Assembly (NCBI GenBank): GCA_045640985.1
Contig: JAZUFZ010000001.1
Location: forward strand, 1 to 64,000
Source: Colimorpha sp045640985
GTDB lineage: Bacteria > Bacteroidota > Bacteroidia > Bacteroidales > P3
Length of the DNA: 64,000 nucleotides
Reading direction: 5' to 3'
The notes under the pieces are model-generated. The model searched no databases, had not been told where the DNA came from, and was given only the letters and a program-made list of their open reading frames with translations. Shown here piece by piece: positions 44,122 through 53,576 of the stretch. Position numbers and translations under genes: made by a program. Each line of letters starts with the position of its first letter. The first letter of the stretch is position 1.

Positions 44122-44481
44122 ATGAAGAAAAGCTTAGATAATCTGATAGTGGTAGGTGACCGAGTGCTGATTAAACTGACCGAAGAAACTTCCACAACTA
44201 AAAGCGGGTTGCTTCTGCCCGCAGGGTATCAGGAGAAAGAACCCTTGCGCAGCGGGTATATACTGAAGGTCGGGCCGGGATATGCAATTCCAGGTATGGA
44301 CCCGGAGGATGAAGCCTGGACCGGGAGGAGAAGCGAAGTGAAATATCTGCCTTTACAGGTAAAAGAGGGAGACCTGGCTTTGTTTGTCCAGAAAAGTGCG
44401 GTGGAAATCAAATACCAGGGCGAAAAATATTATATTGTACCGCAGAGCGCCATTCTTATGGTAGAGCGGGTCGAATTTTAG
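44122..44481 (+). CDS. GroES-like (chaperonin 10 family) protein, not paired with groEL
   Basis: 119 residues from MKKSLDNLIVVGDRVLIKL. The Cpn10 fold is visible: VGDRVLIKLTEETSTTKSGLLLPAG at the N-terminus (mobile-loop region around 20-35), GYILKVGPG, VKEGDLALF and the C-terminal EKYYIVPQSAILMVE, close to the usual ...D(I)LAV/E end. It is longer than classic GroES (~90-95) owing to an insert PGMDPEDEAWTGRRSEVKYLPL (given here as positions about 56-77). No groEL lies nearby; alaS follows after 28 bases. A second, stand-alone GroES-like protein is plausible; partner unknown. Confidence 0.8.
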   Translation: MKKSLDNLIVVGDRVLIKLTEETSTTKSGLLLPAGYQEKEPLRSGYILKVGPGYAIPGMDPEDEAWTGRRSEVKYLPLQVKEGDLALFVQKSAVEIKYQGEKYYIVPQSAILMVERVEF

Positions 44482-44509
44482 AAAGTATAGATTAAAAAAA
44501 CAACCAGAT

Positions 44510-47104
44510 ATGACCTCAAACGAAATACGTACAAAGTTCTTACAGTTTTTTGAGTCAAAACAACATCATATTGTCCCATCGGCCCCAATGGTGGTGAAGA
44601 ATGACCCTACATTGATGTTTACCAATGCAGGTATGAATCAATTCAAGGATATATTTCTTGGAAATGCTCCGGCACAGTATGCCAGAGTAAGCGATTCCCA
44701 GAAATGTCTCCGTGTAAGCGGAAAACATAACGATTTGGAAGAAGTGGGCCACGATACATACCATCATACCATGTTTGAAATGCTTGGCAACTGGTCGTTT
44801 GGTGACTACTTCAAGAAAGAAGCCATTGCATACGGTTGGGAATTTCTGACCGAGGTAATGAAGATAGACAAGAGAAATCTTTATGTCACGGTATTCGGTG
44901 GTGATGAAAAAGAGCATCTTGATATGGATACCGAGGCATACGAGTTCTGGAAAGAGCATATCAGCGAAGACAGGATCCTTAAAGGTTCCAAGAAAGATAA
45001 TTTCTGGGAAATGGGCGACCAGGGTCCTTGTGGCCCATGCAGCGAAATCCATGTGGATTTACGCGATGAAGCTGCTAAAGCCCAGATACCAGGTGCAGAA
45101 CTGGTAAACAAGGACAATCCACTGGTGATTGAAATATGGAACCTCGTGTTTATGCAGTACAATCGTCTCGCAAACGGCACGTTGGAACCGCTCAAAGCAA
45201 AGCATATAGACACAGGTATGGGATTTGAACGCCTCTGTATGGTGATGCAGGGCAAGAAATCCAATTATGATACAGATGTGTTCCAGCCCCTCATTCAGGA
45301 AATTGCCCGCAAGGCTGGCAAGACATACGGCACAGATGAAAAGTCAGATATAGCTATGCGTGTGATTGCAGACCATTTGAGAGCCGTAAGTTTTTCAATT
45401 GCAGATGGTCAGCTGCCAAGCAATGCAAAGGCTGGATATGTAATCAGACGAATCCTCCGTCGGGCAGTAAGATATGGCTATACGTTCCTCGATTTCAAGG
45501 AACCGTTCATCAATCAGCTTGTACCGACCCTGGTAGCCCAGATGGGAGCGCAGTTCCCAGAAATCAAGAAACAGCAGGAACTGGTACAGCGTATCATCCT
45601 TGAAGAAGAACAGGCCTTTTTGAGAACCTTGGCTAACGGTATCGGTAAGTTTGAACGCTATATTGAAAAGAATGACAATAAAGTCATAGATGGTGCTTTT
45701 GCATTTGAACTGTTTGATACCTACGGTTTCCCGATAGACCTCACCCAGTTGATGGCAAGCGAAAAAGGCTGGAGTGTGGATATGGAAGGTTTCCAGCGTG
45801 GTTTGGATGAACAGAAACAGCGCAGTAGAGCTGCTGCCGCAGTTGAAAGTGACGATTGGGTGAATGTGCATGCAGAGCAGGAGGAAAAATTTATAGGCTA
45901 TGATACACTTCAGGCTGAGGTGGAAATTATCAGATACCGCAAGGTGAAGACCAAAGATAAAGAATTTTATCAGTTAGTGTTTGACCAGACACCTTTCTAT
46001 GGAGAAGGCGGTGGTCAGGCGGGTGATCGCGGGTATATCATGGCTAATGGCGAAAAAGTGCAGATATTTGACACCAAAAAAGAGAATAACCTGATAATTC
46101 ATCTGGTAACGAAACTTCCTTCGGATCTGAGTGCGACATTCCAGGCTGAGGTGGATGCCGAAAGACGCCACGCAACAGAAAATAACCATACAGCGACACA
46201 CTTGCTGCATAAGGCGTTGCGTACTGTTTTAGGTACTCATGTTGAACAGAAGGGCTCCAGCGTAGATGCAGACAGATTACGTTTTGACTTCAGTCATTTT
46301 GCCAAAATGAGCCCTGAAGAAATCCGTGAGGTTGAGCGTCTGGTGAATATTGATATTCGTCGTAATATTGCATTGGAAGAGAACCGAGCCATGCCGATAG
46401 AAGAAGCACGTAAGCTGGGCGCCATGGCTTTGTTCGGCGAAAAGTATGGCGAATTTGTGCGTGTGGTAAAATATGCCGAAAGTGTTGAATTCTGTGGGGG
46501 TACTCATGTGAGTGCAACGGGAAATATCGGATCGTTCAAGATCGTATATGAGTCAGCCGTAGCTGCAGGTATGCGTCGTATAGAAGCTGTAACGGCTGCA
46601 AAGGCTGAACAATTGGCAAACGAGCGTCAGGACGAGATTGAGAATCTCAGGGAACTGATGAAAAATCCAAAAGATTTGAAGTCTGCAGTGGAGAAACTGC
46701 AGGAAGAAAATGCAGCTCTGCGCGCTCAGATAGCGCAATACCAGCAGCAGCAGGCGGAGGCTGTAAGAAAGAATCTTGAAGTGAAACTCCAGCAGAATCC
46801 TTTATTGGTTGAAAAAATGGAGGGTGATATCAATCTGCTTAAGGATGCCGTACTGCAACTGCGTGGCCAGTATCCGGAAAGTGCTATTATTCTGGGTAGT
46901 GTTTTCGGCGGAAAACCTTCATTGATGATTGCTTTAGGTCAGCAATATGTGGATGCAGGAAAGAATGCAGGTCTGATGGTAAGAACTGCAGGTAAGGAAA
47001 TGCTCGGCGGCGGGGGCGGGCAACCGCATTTTGCAACCGCAGGCGGCAAGAATGCTGATGGTCTGGAAAAGGCTATGCAAGTGGCTGTTGAAATGCTGAA
47101 ATAA
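44510..47104 (+). CDS. alaS: Alanyl-tRNA synthetase
   Basis: 864 residues, near the usual length. Catalytic class II core at the N-terminus (RTKFLQFFESKQHHIVPSAP, NAGMNQFKD, RVSGKHNDLEEVG, GDQGPCGPCSEIH), GMGFERL, and RVIADHLRAVSFSIADG. The editing domain has HTATHLLHKALR (about 561-572) and CGGTHVSATG (about 661-670) with its metal-binding His and Cys residues, followed by the coiled-coil and C-Ala domain ending GGGGGQPHFATAGG. It charges tRNA-Ala and clears Ser/Gly mischarging. It is probably co-transcribed with the GroES-like gene. Confidence 0.97.
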   Translation: MTSNEIRTKFLQFFESKQHHIVPSAPMVVKNDPTLMFTNAGMNQFKDIFLGNAPAQYARVSDSQKCLRVSGKHNDLEEVGHDTYHHTMFEMLGNWSFGDYFKKEAIAYGWEFLTEVMKIDKRNLYVTVFGGDEKEHLDMDTEAYEFWKEHISEDRILKGSKKDNFWEMGDQGPCGPCSEIHVDLRDEAAKAQIPGAELVNKDNPLVIEIWNLVFMQYNRLANGTLEPLKAKHIDTGMGFERLCMVMQGKKSNYDTDVFQPLIQEIARKAGKTYGTDEKSDIAMRVIADHLRAVSFSIADGQLPSNAKAGYVIRRILRRAVRYGYTFLDFKEPFINQLVPTLVAQMGAQFPEIKKQQELVQRIILEEEQAFLRTLANGIGKFERYIEKNDNKVIDGAFAFELFDTYGFPIDLTQLMASEKGWSVDMEGFQRGLDEQKQRSRAAAAVESDDWVNVHAEQEEKFIGYDTLQAEVEIIRYRKVKTKDKEFYQLVFDQTPFYGEGGGQAGDRGYIMANGEKVQIFDTKKENNLIIHLVTKLPSDLSATFQAEVDAERRHATENNHTATHLLHKALRTVLGTHVEQKGSSVDADRLRFDFSHFAKMSPEEIREVERLVNIDIRRNIALEENRAMPIEEARKLGAMALFGEKYGEFVRVVKYAESVEFCGGTHVSATGNIGSFKIVYESAVAAGMRRIEAVTAAKAEQLANERQDEIENLRELMKNPKDLKSAVEKLQEENAALRAQIAQYQQQQAEAVRKNLEVKLQQNPLLVEKMEGDINLLKDAVLQLRGQYPESAIILGSVFGGKPSLMIALGQQYVDAGKNAGLMVRTAGKEMLGGGGGQPHFATAGGKNADGLEKAMQVAVEMLK

Positions 47105-47124
47105 TATTTTTTCTTATAAAATCG

Positions 47125-47154
47125 TTTGCAGAATAAAAATTATCTGTATCTTTG
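47125..47154 (+). promoter_or_regulatory. Promoter of the MFS transporter gene
   Basis: TTTG (47125-47128), 18 bases, TATCTTTG (47147-47154); leader about 55 bases to the ATG at 47213. Confidence 0.85.
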
Positions 47155-47212
47155 CAAATTATTTCTAATGGGAAAAATCGTTTAGTTAATAATAATTAAA
47201 ATAAATAAGACT

Positions 47213-48847
47213 ATGACAGAAAATGTAAAAGTTTTGAGAGACAGCGCGGCAATGCGTTGGACGGCACTTCTGCTTTTGGCGCTCGCCATGTTCTGTGCCT
47301 ATATCTTTATGGATATTCTCTCACCTATCAAGGATTTGATGATGCTTGCACCTGAACAAGGTGGCCGGGCATGGGATTCTACTGCATTCGGTACTATGCA
47401 AGGTGCAGAAACATTCCTGAATGTATTTGTGTTCTTCCTCATTTTTGCAGGTATTATTCTTGACAAAATGGGTGTCCGCTTCACGGCTGTACTTTCGGGT
47501 GCTGTGATGCTGGTCGGTGCTGGTATTGAATATTATGCCATCTCCGAATCATTTATGGGCAGCGGTCTGGAGAACTGGTTCAACGGACACCTGAACTACA
47601 TCCCCGGTTTTGATGAACTCGGAGTTTCTCCTTTCTATCAGGGTATGCCGGCTTCCGCCAAATTGGCTGCTATCGGATTTATGTTCTTCGGATGTGGTGC
47701 TGAAATGGGGGGCATTACTGTTTCCCGTGGTATCGTGAAATGGTTCAAGGGCCGCGAAACTGCATTGGCTATGGGATCCGAAATGGCTTTGGCCCGTCTG
47801 GGCGTGGCTACCTGCATGATTTTCTCACCTTTCTTTGCTAAACTTGGCGGTAATGTAAACGTTTCCAGAGCCGTTGCTTTTGGCGTTGTGCTGCTCTGCA
47901 TCGCACTCATCATGTTTGTGGTGTATTTCTTCATGGATAAGAAACTGGATGCCCAGACGGGTGAAGCTGAAGAAAAAGACGATCCTTTTAAAATCTCTGA
48001 CATCGGTAAGATTCTTTCCAGCATGGGTTTCTGGCTGGTTGCGCTTCTTTGCGTACTTTATTACAGTGCAATCTTCCCATTCCAAAAATATGCTGTCAAT
48101 ATGCTTCAATGCAATCTGACACTTACTCCGGGTGAGGGATTCTGGGCCAGCGAATCGGTAACCATTGTGCAATACATTATCATGCTCGTAGTGGCTGTAT
48201 GTGCTTTTGCCAGCAACTTCTCCAAGAAGAACAAAGGTTTGAAATATGGTTTGATGGCTATCGCCATTGTGGCTCTTGTGGCATACTGCTACATGGGTTA
48301 TCGCCGTGGTGCTGCAGAATCTGTATTTGCAGTATTCCCACTGTTGGCTGTAGCTATTACTCCTATCCTGGGCGACTATGTGGACCACAAAGGTAAGGCT
48401 GCCTCTATGTTGATGATAGGTTCTTTGCTTCTCATCCTCTGCCACCTCACCTTTGCTTTCATTCTGCCAACCTTCAAGGGTAATGCAGTAGGTGGTATCA
48501 TCATAGCATACGTTACAATTCTCGTATTGGGAGCATCATTCTCGTTGGTTCCTGCAGCCCTCTGGCCCAGCGTTCCGAAGTTGGTAGATGAAAAAATCAT
48601 CGGCTCAGCATACGCGCTCATCTTCTGGATTCAGAATATCGGCCTTTGGCTGTTCCCATTACTTATCGGTAAAGTTCTTGACAAGACCAATCCTGGCGTA
48701 ACTGACCCTGTGGCATTCGATTACACTTGGCCTTTGGTAATGCTGGCAAGTCTTGGTATTGCTGCATTTATTATCGGCTTCATCCTCAAGATTGTTGACA
48801 AAAAGAAGAATCTTGGTTTGGAAGAACCGAACATCAAGGCTGAATAA
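47213..48847 (+). CDS. Major facilitator superfamily transporter, substrate unknown
   Basis: 544 residues with about 12 hydrophobic segments, starting with WTALLLLALAMFCAYIFMDIL. MFS-like features include GIILDKMGVRFTAVLSG (loop 2-3 Asp/Arg pattern, about 80-96) and, in the second half, GDYVDHKGKAASMLM. A charged central loop (DKKLDAQTGEAEEKDDPFK) separates the two six-helix halves. Substrate specificity is not readable. It is a single-gene unit with its own promoter upstream and a strong terminator downstream. Confidence 0.85.
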   Translation: MTENVKVLRDSAAMRWTALLLLALAMFCAYIFMDILSPIKDLMMLAPEQGGRAWDSTAFGTMQGAETFLNVFVFFLIFAGIILDKMGVRFTAVLSGAVMLVGAGIEYYAISESFMGSGLENWFNGHLNYIPGFDELGVSPFYQGMPASAKLAAIGFMFFGCGAEMGGITVSRGIVKWFKGRETALAMGSEMALARLGVATCMIFSPFFAKLGGNVNVSRAVAFGVVLLCIALIMFVVYFFMDKKLDAQTGEAEEKDDPFKISDIGKILSSMGFWLVALLCVLYYSAIFPFQKYAVNMLQCNLTLTPGEGFWASESVTIVQYIIMLVVAVCAFASNFSKKNKGLKYGLMAIAIVALVAYCYMGYRRGAAESVFAVFPLLAVAITPILGDYVDHKGKAASMLMIGSLLLILCHLTFAFILPTFKGNAVGGIIIAYVTILVLGASFSLVPAALWPSVPKLVDEKIIGSAYALIFWIQNIGLWLFPLLIGKVLDKTNPGVTDPVAFDYTWPLVMLASLGIAAFIIGFILKIVDKKKNLGLEEPNIKAE

Positions 48848-48861
48848 TATCACTTAATATA

Positions 48862-48901
48862 GAACGGGTATAGGACTATCTATGCCCGTTCCTGTTTTTT
48901 G
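48862..48901 (+). terminator. Rho-independent terminator after the MFS gene
   Basis: GAACGGGTATAG (48862-48873) pairs with CTATGCCCGTTC (48880-48891) with one G-T pair; CTG and six T follow. Confidence 0.88.
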
Positions 48902-48985
48902 TCAAATTGCTATATCAGCAAAATCAAGGCTCGAAAAACGACTCTTGAAAAGGAAGAAAAAATTTAATCTAATTATTGCATAGGT

Positions 48986-50386
48986 ATGATGCGAAAACTT
49001 ACACCTGAAGAAATAGAACTGTTGAAATCACAAGGCAATCGCGCTGAAAAATGGGATGCCATAGATGTTGATGAACATTTTGAGGTTTCAAATATATGGG
49101 ATAATGTGTTTGGTGAAAATGTGAGAATAGCTGCATTGGAAGACAAGTGGCTCTCGGATGGTGATACGCAATTGAAATCCGGAATAGTTCGCAGTTACCT
49201 TCGTAATTGTGAAATCGGATTAAATAGTGCTGTATATAATGTGGCTTTACTGGATGGATATAAGTTGGGCGAGATGTGCTTGGTGATGAATGTGAACGAA
49301 TTGGTTGCAACAAATCCTGAAGAATTAAAACCTGTTCCTTTAGAGGTGATGAATGAAAATGGCGGGAGATATATTTATCCATTTGCAGGAATGACAATTG
49401 CGGATGCAACCTTATGGGCCCGGTATAGAGGAAGAAAGCAATTGATGGAGAAATTAGAGTCGGCAGCTTTGCAGGAACTTCATTCAAAGGGGCTTTGCGT
49501 AATTGGGGCTGGAGCAGTAGTAAAGAATTCACGGGAGATAAAGAATGTCGCGGTCTTGTCTTCTTTCCAGGCTCCATCAAAGATTTATGATTGTACGGTC
49601 TTGACTGACGGTGTGGTCGGTTACGGTTGCAGATTGGAATATGGAATTATCGCTCAGCGGTTTCTGCTGGGTGAGAATGTGAAGTTGGAGTATGGCCTAC
49701 GTCTGAATGATACTGTGGTTGGAGATAACTCGACTCTGGCCCGGTGTGAGATTGGGAATAGTATTATCTTTCCTTCTCATGAGCAGCATCACAATAATTC
49801 TTTCCTGATTGCAGGTCTGATTCAGGGACAAAGTAATATTGCTGCCGGAGGAACTTTGGGCAGCAATCATAATGGCAGAACGGCTGATAATGAACTTGCG
49901 GCGGGCAGGGGCTTCTGGCCAGGATTGTGTGTAAGTGTGAAACATAGCAGCAGGTTCGCCTCATATACATTGCTTGCCAAAGCGGATTATCCGGCTGAAC
50001 TGGATATACGGTTGCCGTTTGCTCTGGTAAATAATAATGTGTGTCAGAATAGGTTGGAGGTGATGCCGGCATATTGGTGGATGTATAACATGTATGCGCT
50101 CAATAGGAATATCAGGAAGTTTGCCCAGAGAGATAAACGTTATTATAAGGTACAGCATATTGAGTTTGATCCGTTTGCTCCTGATACGGCTGAGGAGATG
50201 CTTGAAGGCCGCAGATTGCTGGAGGTTTCGGATTATGGTAAAAACAGATTGCCTTTTGAGCATGGGAAAAGGGAAGTTGTAATCCTGAAACCGGAAGCGG
50301 GTTACAAGGCATACGAGGACATGATTGTTTATTATGCAATGCGAGTTATAAGCTCCTTACCCGCTCCTTACCCCGGAGAAAGGTGA
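48986..50386 (+). CDS. DUF4954-type left-handed beta-helix protein, N-terminal ~466 codons (frameshifted gene)
   Basis: Begins MRKLTPEEIELLKSQGNRAEKWD and continues with hexapeptide-like turns (RNCEIGLNSAVYNVALLDGYKLGEMC, CTVLTDGVVGYGC, GDNSTLARCEIGN). This is the layout of the Bacteroidota DUF4954 family, which resembles nucleotidyltransferase-associated acyltransferase helices; the enzymatic role is not established. The reading ends RVISSLPAPYPGER, while typical members continue to about 600 residues. The continuation is present in another frame from about 50374 to 50747. The shift lies at an 11-bp tandem duplication (50352-50373). Either the gene is broken, or the assembly has an error, or the locus switches by repeat number. 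Confidence 0.75.
   Translation: MMRKLTPEEIELLKSQGNRAEKWDAIDVDEHFEVSNIWDNVFGENVRIAALEDKWLSDGDTQLKSGIVRSYLRNCEIGLNSAVYNVALLDGYKLGEMCLVMNVNELVATNPEELKPVPLEVMNENGGRYIYPFAGMTIADATLWARYRGRKQLMEKLESAALQELHSKGLCVIGAGAVVKNSREIKNVAVLSSFQAPSKIYDCTVLTDGVVGYGCRLEYGIIAQRFLLGENVKLEYGLRLNDTVVGDNSTLARCEIGNSIIFPSHEQHHNNSFLIAGLIQGQSNIAAGGTLGSNHNGRTADNELAAGRGFWPGLCVSVKHSSRFASYTLLAKADYPAELDIRLPFALVNNNVCQNRLEVMPAYWWMYNMYALNRNIRKFAQRDKRYYKVQHIEFDPFAPDTAEEMLEGRRLLEVSDYGKNRLPFEHGKREVVILKPEAGYKAYEDMIVYYAMRVISSLPAPYPGER
50352..50373 (+). repeat. 11-bp exact tandem duplication at the frameshift in the DUF4954-type gene
   Basis: GCTCCTTACCC occurs twice in a row (50352-50362, 50363-50373). With zero or three copies the upstream and downstream frames join (zero copies gives RVITEKGEREKVWIN); with one or two they do not. 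Confidence 0.85.
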
Positions 50387-50747
50387 ACGGGAAAAGGTGT
50401 GGATTAATCTTGGCGGACAGCTGGTGTCTGGTACGGATATGGAGGTACTTATTGCCGATGTTGAGAATGGAACTTTGTCGGGTTGGGCGGATATTCATTC
50501 TCGTCAGGATCTTCTGTGGGAACAATATCCTGCTAAAAAACAGGCGCATGCTTACAAAATTCTCTGTGCCTTGTATAAGGTTGATGCTATTTCGCAGGAA
50601 CTTTGGAATGAACTGCAGGAGAAATTTCGGAAAATTGAAGAATTTGTTGAAGTTCAACGGGTGGCTACCCGCAGGAAAGATGAAGAGAATCCTTTCCGTA
50701 ATATGACATATTGGGATGAGGATGAGCGGCTGGCAGTTTTGGGATAG
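50374..50747 (+). pseudogene. C-terminal part of the DUF4954-type gene, out of frame
   Basis: Reads PEKGEREKVWINLGGQLVSG ... LSGWADIHSRQDLLWEQYP ... KDEENPFRNMTYWDEDERLAVLG. This is the helical tail expected after the beta-helix part of the family. It lacks a good start of its own (a GTG at 50397 exists) and is offset by +1 from the upstream frame. It is best regarded as the separated 3' end of the gene starting at 48986. Confidence 0.75.
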
Positions 50748-50754
50748 AGAAATC

Positions 50755-50780
50755 TGGCAGATGGGAAAGTTCATCTGCCA
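50755..50780. promoter_or_regulatory. Inverted repeat upstream of htpG
   Basis: TGGCAGATG (50755-50763), 8-base spacer, CATCTGCCA (50772-50780). It lies 8 bases past the previous gene's stop and 73 bases before htpG. No T-run follows, so it may be an operator or RNA hairpin rather than a terminator. It does not match the CIRCE heat-shock element. I see no convincing -7 box for htpG. Confidence 0.45.
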
Positions 50781-50853
50781 AATTGTCAGTATCTGGTGCT
50801 TTGGCATGAAATTTGATAGGAATAAGGTGTGAAATAAATTAAATTGTTTAGAT

Positions 50854-52731
50854 ATGCAAGGTAACATTAACGTTCAAACTGAGAATATCTTCCCTGTAAT
50901 CAAGAAGTTTCTCTATAGTGACCATGAGATTTTTTTGCGTGAACTGGTATCGAATGCTATTGATGCCACTCAGAAACTGAAGGCCCTCGCGAGTCGTGGT
51001 GAGTTCAAGGGTGAAATGGGCGACTTGACAGTTGAGGTAAAGGTGGATAAACGTAAATTGTCCATCATTGACCGGGGTATTGGTATGTCGGCAGAGGAAA
51101 TTGACAAGTATATTAACCAGATTGCATTTTCGGGTGCGCATGATTTCCTGGAGAAGTACAAGGATGTGCAGGAAAACCTTATCGGGCATTTCGGTCTGGG
51201 GTTCTATTCTGCTTTTATGGTGTCAGACAAAGTTGAAATATTCTCGAAGTCATATACGGATGCTCCTGCCGTACATTGGACCTGTGACGGAAGTCCTTCG
51301 TTTGAGTTGGAGGAATATAAGAAAAAGACAGACCGAGGAACTGAAATTGTGCTGCATCTCAGTGAGGATTGTGAGGAATTCGGCGATGAACGTCGTGTAT
51401 TGGAACTTTTGAGGAAGTATTGCCGTTTTATGCCTGTTCAGATTCATTGTGGTGAGGAAAGCGTCTGGGAAGACAGCGAGACTGAGAAGGATGATAAAGG
51501 AAATCCTAAACGTGTTGAGAAAAAACAGCATAGAATCATCAATAATACAGACCCAGCTTGGAAAAAGAAGCCGGCTGACTTGAAGGAAGAGGATTATAAG
51601 AATTTCTATCATGAGCTGTATCCTATGAATTTCGAGGATCCTTTGTTCCAGATTCATTTGAATGTGGATTATCCGTTCAATCTTACGGGTATTCTTTATT
51701 TCCCAAAAGTGAAGAAAACAATCGACCCCAATCGCAATAAGATTCAGCTGTATTGCAATCAGGTATTTGTGACAGATTCGGTAGAAGGTGTGGTTCCCGA
51801 ATATCTGATGCTTCTGCATGGCGTTCTGGACAGTCCTGATATTCCATTGAATGTAAGTCGCAGCTATTTGCAGAGTGATAATAATGTCAAGAAGATATCA
51901 AGCCATATCAGCAAGAAAGTCGCTGATAAATTAGATGAGCTTTATAAAAATCATCGTGAGGATTTTGAGGCAAAATGGGATGACTTGAAGGTGTTTATTG
52001 AGTATGGAATGCTGAGTGATGAGAAATTCTATGACAGGGCAAATAAATTCACTCTGTTGAAGAATTCGGACGGTGTATATACTCCTTTAGAAGAATATAG
52101 AGAAAAGATAGCTCCACTCCAGACGGATAAAGATAAGGTTGTTTGTTATATTTATGCAACTGATGCTGAGGAACAGCACGCATATATTGCCAAGGCAAAA
52201 GAAAAAGGCTATGATGTTCTTTTGATGGATAGTGTGCTGGATGCGCATTTTATAAATCTGTTAGAACAAAAGATAGAGAAAAGCCGTTGGGTGAGAGTCG
52301 ATAGTGATGTCGTTGAGAAATTGGTTCCTCATGAGGAAAATATTCCTGAAAAGATGACTCAGGAACAAAAGGATAGACTTAAACCGATCATTGAAGGCGA
52401 ACTTGATAAGCAGAAATACACGGTCCTGCTTGAAAGTCTGGAGAGCGATGACCAGCCTATGCTTATTACGCAGAATGAGTTTATGCGTCGTTATAAAGAA
52501 ATGAGCGCGATTAGTGGACAAGGTGGCTTCTATGGGGATTTCCCAGATAATTATAATCTGGTCGTGAATGTCAATCATCCATTAATAGAGCAGGTGTTGA
52601 ATGAAACTGACGAGGAAAAGCAAAAACAATTGGTACACCAATTGACAGACTTGGCTTTGCTCAGTAATGGTTTGCTGAAAGGTCAGGCGCTCACTGATTT
52701 TATCAAAAGGAGTGTAGATATAATCAAATAA
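50854..52731 (+). CDS. htpG: Molecular chaperone HtpG (Hsp90)
   Basis: 625 residues. GHKL ATPase motifs: ELVSNAIDAT (about 31-40), IIDRGIGMS (about 70-78), GHFGLGFYSAFMV (about 112-124) and RGTEIVLHL. The middle domain has MNFEDPLFQIHLNVDYPFN, PEYLMLLHGVLDSPDIPLNVSR (Hsp90 catalytic-loop region, positions about 310-331) and the C-terminal dimerisation domain to TDFIKRSVDIIK. It is at the short end for the phylum. It folds or remodels client proteins in the cytoplasm. It converges on lpxA with a shared terminator. Confidence 0.96.
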   Translation: MQGNINVQTENIFPVIKKFLYSDHEIFLRELVSNAIDATQKLKALASRGEFKGEMGDLTVEVKVDKRKLSIIDRGIGMSAEEIDKYINQIAFSGAHDFLEKYKDVQENLIGHFGLGFYSAFMVSDKVEIFSKSYTDAPAVHWTCDGSPSFELEEYKKKTDRGTEIVLHLSEDCEEFGDERRVLELLRKYCRFMPVQIHCGEESVWEDSETEKDDKGNPKRVEKKQHRIINNTDPAWKKKPADLKEEDYKNFYHELYPMNFEDPLFQIHLNVDYPFNLTGILYFPKVKKTIDPNRNKIQLYCNQVFVTDSVEGVVPEYLMLLHGVLDSPDIPLNVSRSYLQSDNNVKKISSHISKKVADKLDELYKNHREDFEAKWDDLKVFIEYGMLSDEKFYDRANKFTLLKNSDGVYTPLEEYREKIAPLQTDKDKVVCYIYATDAEEQHAYIAKAKEKGYDVLLMDSVLDAHFINLLEQKIEKSRWVRVDSDVVEKLVPHEENIPEKMTQEQKDRLKPIIEGELDKQKYTVLLESLESDDQPMLITQNEFMRRYKEMSAISGQGGFYGDFPDNYNLVVNVNHPLIEQVLNETDEEKQKQLVHQLTDLALLSNGLLKGQALTDFIKRSVDIIK

Positions 52732-52751
52732 ATTTGTCAGCGTATATAATA

Positions 52752-52779
52752 AAAAAAGCGGTCGTACGACCGCTTTTTT
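52752..52779. terminator. Bidirectional terminator between htpG and lpxA
   Basis: AAAAAAGCGGTCGT/ACGACCGCTTTTTT is a perfect 14-bp palindromic stem with A- and T-runs on either side, so it can terminate both converging transcripts. Confidence 0.93.
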
Positions 52780-52789
52780 GTTATGATTA

Positions 52790-53566
52790 TTAAGATCTTC
52801 GATAGCCTTTCATGAGTCCTGTAGTAGCACTTCCGATAAATCCGAGAATGATTTTGCCCTCCTCTGTATTACCATAATGTTCTTTGATAAATTCAATAGA
52901 TTGAGATACGGGCATGTCTCCTTGGAATACGATTCGGTATATGTTCTGGATATTATTGATGGCGTGTTGGCTGAACCCTCTACGGTGAAGACCGATTGTG
53001 TTTACGCCAGCGTAAGATATTGGGTAGCGGGCGGCACGGACGTAAGGAGGAATGTCTTTGTCCACCAATGAACCACCAGCAGTAATGACGTGGGGCCCTA
53101 TATGTACGAATTGCAGAATGGCTGTTTTCCCACCGAGTACGGTGTAGTCACCTACGAGTATGTGACCAGCGAGGGTGGTGTTATTTGCAAATACGCAGTT
53201 GTTCCCTACAACGCAGTCATGCGCCACATGAACGTATGCCATGAGTAAGTTGTTATTTCCTATGATAGTAGTACCGGAAGCTGCGGTTCCCCTATTGATA
53301 GTACAGCATTCACGGATGACGTTGTTGTCTCCAATTTGTACGGTAGTGTATTCCCCATTGAATTTCAGGTCCTGAGGAATGGCGGATATGACGGATCCGG
53401 GGAATATTTTGCAGTTTTTCCCGATGCGGGCTCCTGGAAATATAGTTACGTTGGGACCTATCCATGTATTATCTCCAATTTCTACATCATCGCAGATGGT
53501 AGTAAAATTGGAGATAGTTACGTTTTTGCCGATTTTTGCATTGGGGTGTAAATCGTAAAGTATCAT
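52790..53566 (-). CDS. lpxA: Acyl-ACP-UDP-N-acetylglucosamine O-acyltransferase (LpxA)
   Basis: 258 residues. Left-handed beta-helix hexapeptide repeats from HPNAKIGKNVTISNF through VGDYTVLGGKTAI; catalytic His in MAYVHVAHDCVVGNN (about 118-132); FRxx-type C-terminal helices with GLHRRGFS and IVFQGDMP. It catalyses the first committed step of lipid A synthesis, 3-O-acylation of UDP-GlcNAc. It lies 10 bases after lpxC and is last in the guaA-to-lpxA leftward cluster. Confidence 0.96.
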   Translation of the reverse strand: MILYDLHPNAKIGKNVTISNFTTICDDVEIGDNTWIGPNVTIFPGARIGKNCKIFPGSVISAIPQDLKFNGEYTTVQIGDNNVIRECCTINRGTAASGTTIIGNNNLLMAYVHVAHDCVVGNNCVFANNTTLAGHILVGDYTVLGGKTAILQFVHIGPHVITAGGSLVDKDIPPYVRAARYPISYAGVNTIGLHRRGFSQHAINNIQNIYRIVFQGDMPVSQSIEFIKEHYGNTEEGKIILGFIGSATTGLMKGYRRS

Positions 53567-53576
53567 ATTGAAATGA

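Noticed and set aside
50352..50373. The frameshift explained by gain of a single 11-bp copy
   Set aside because: Removing only one copy puts the downstream part in the wrong frame; only zero or three copies join the two parts.
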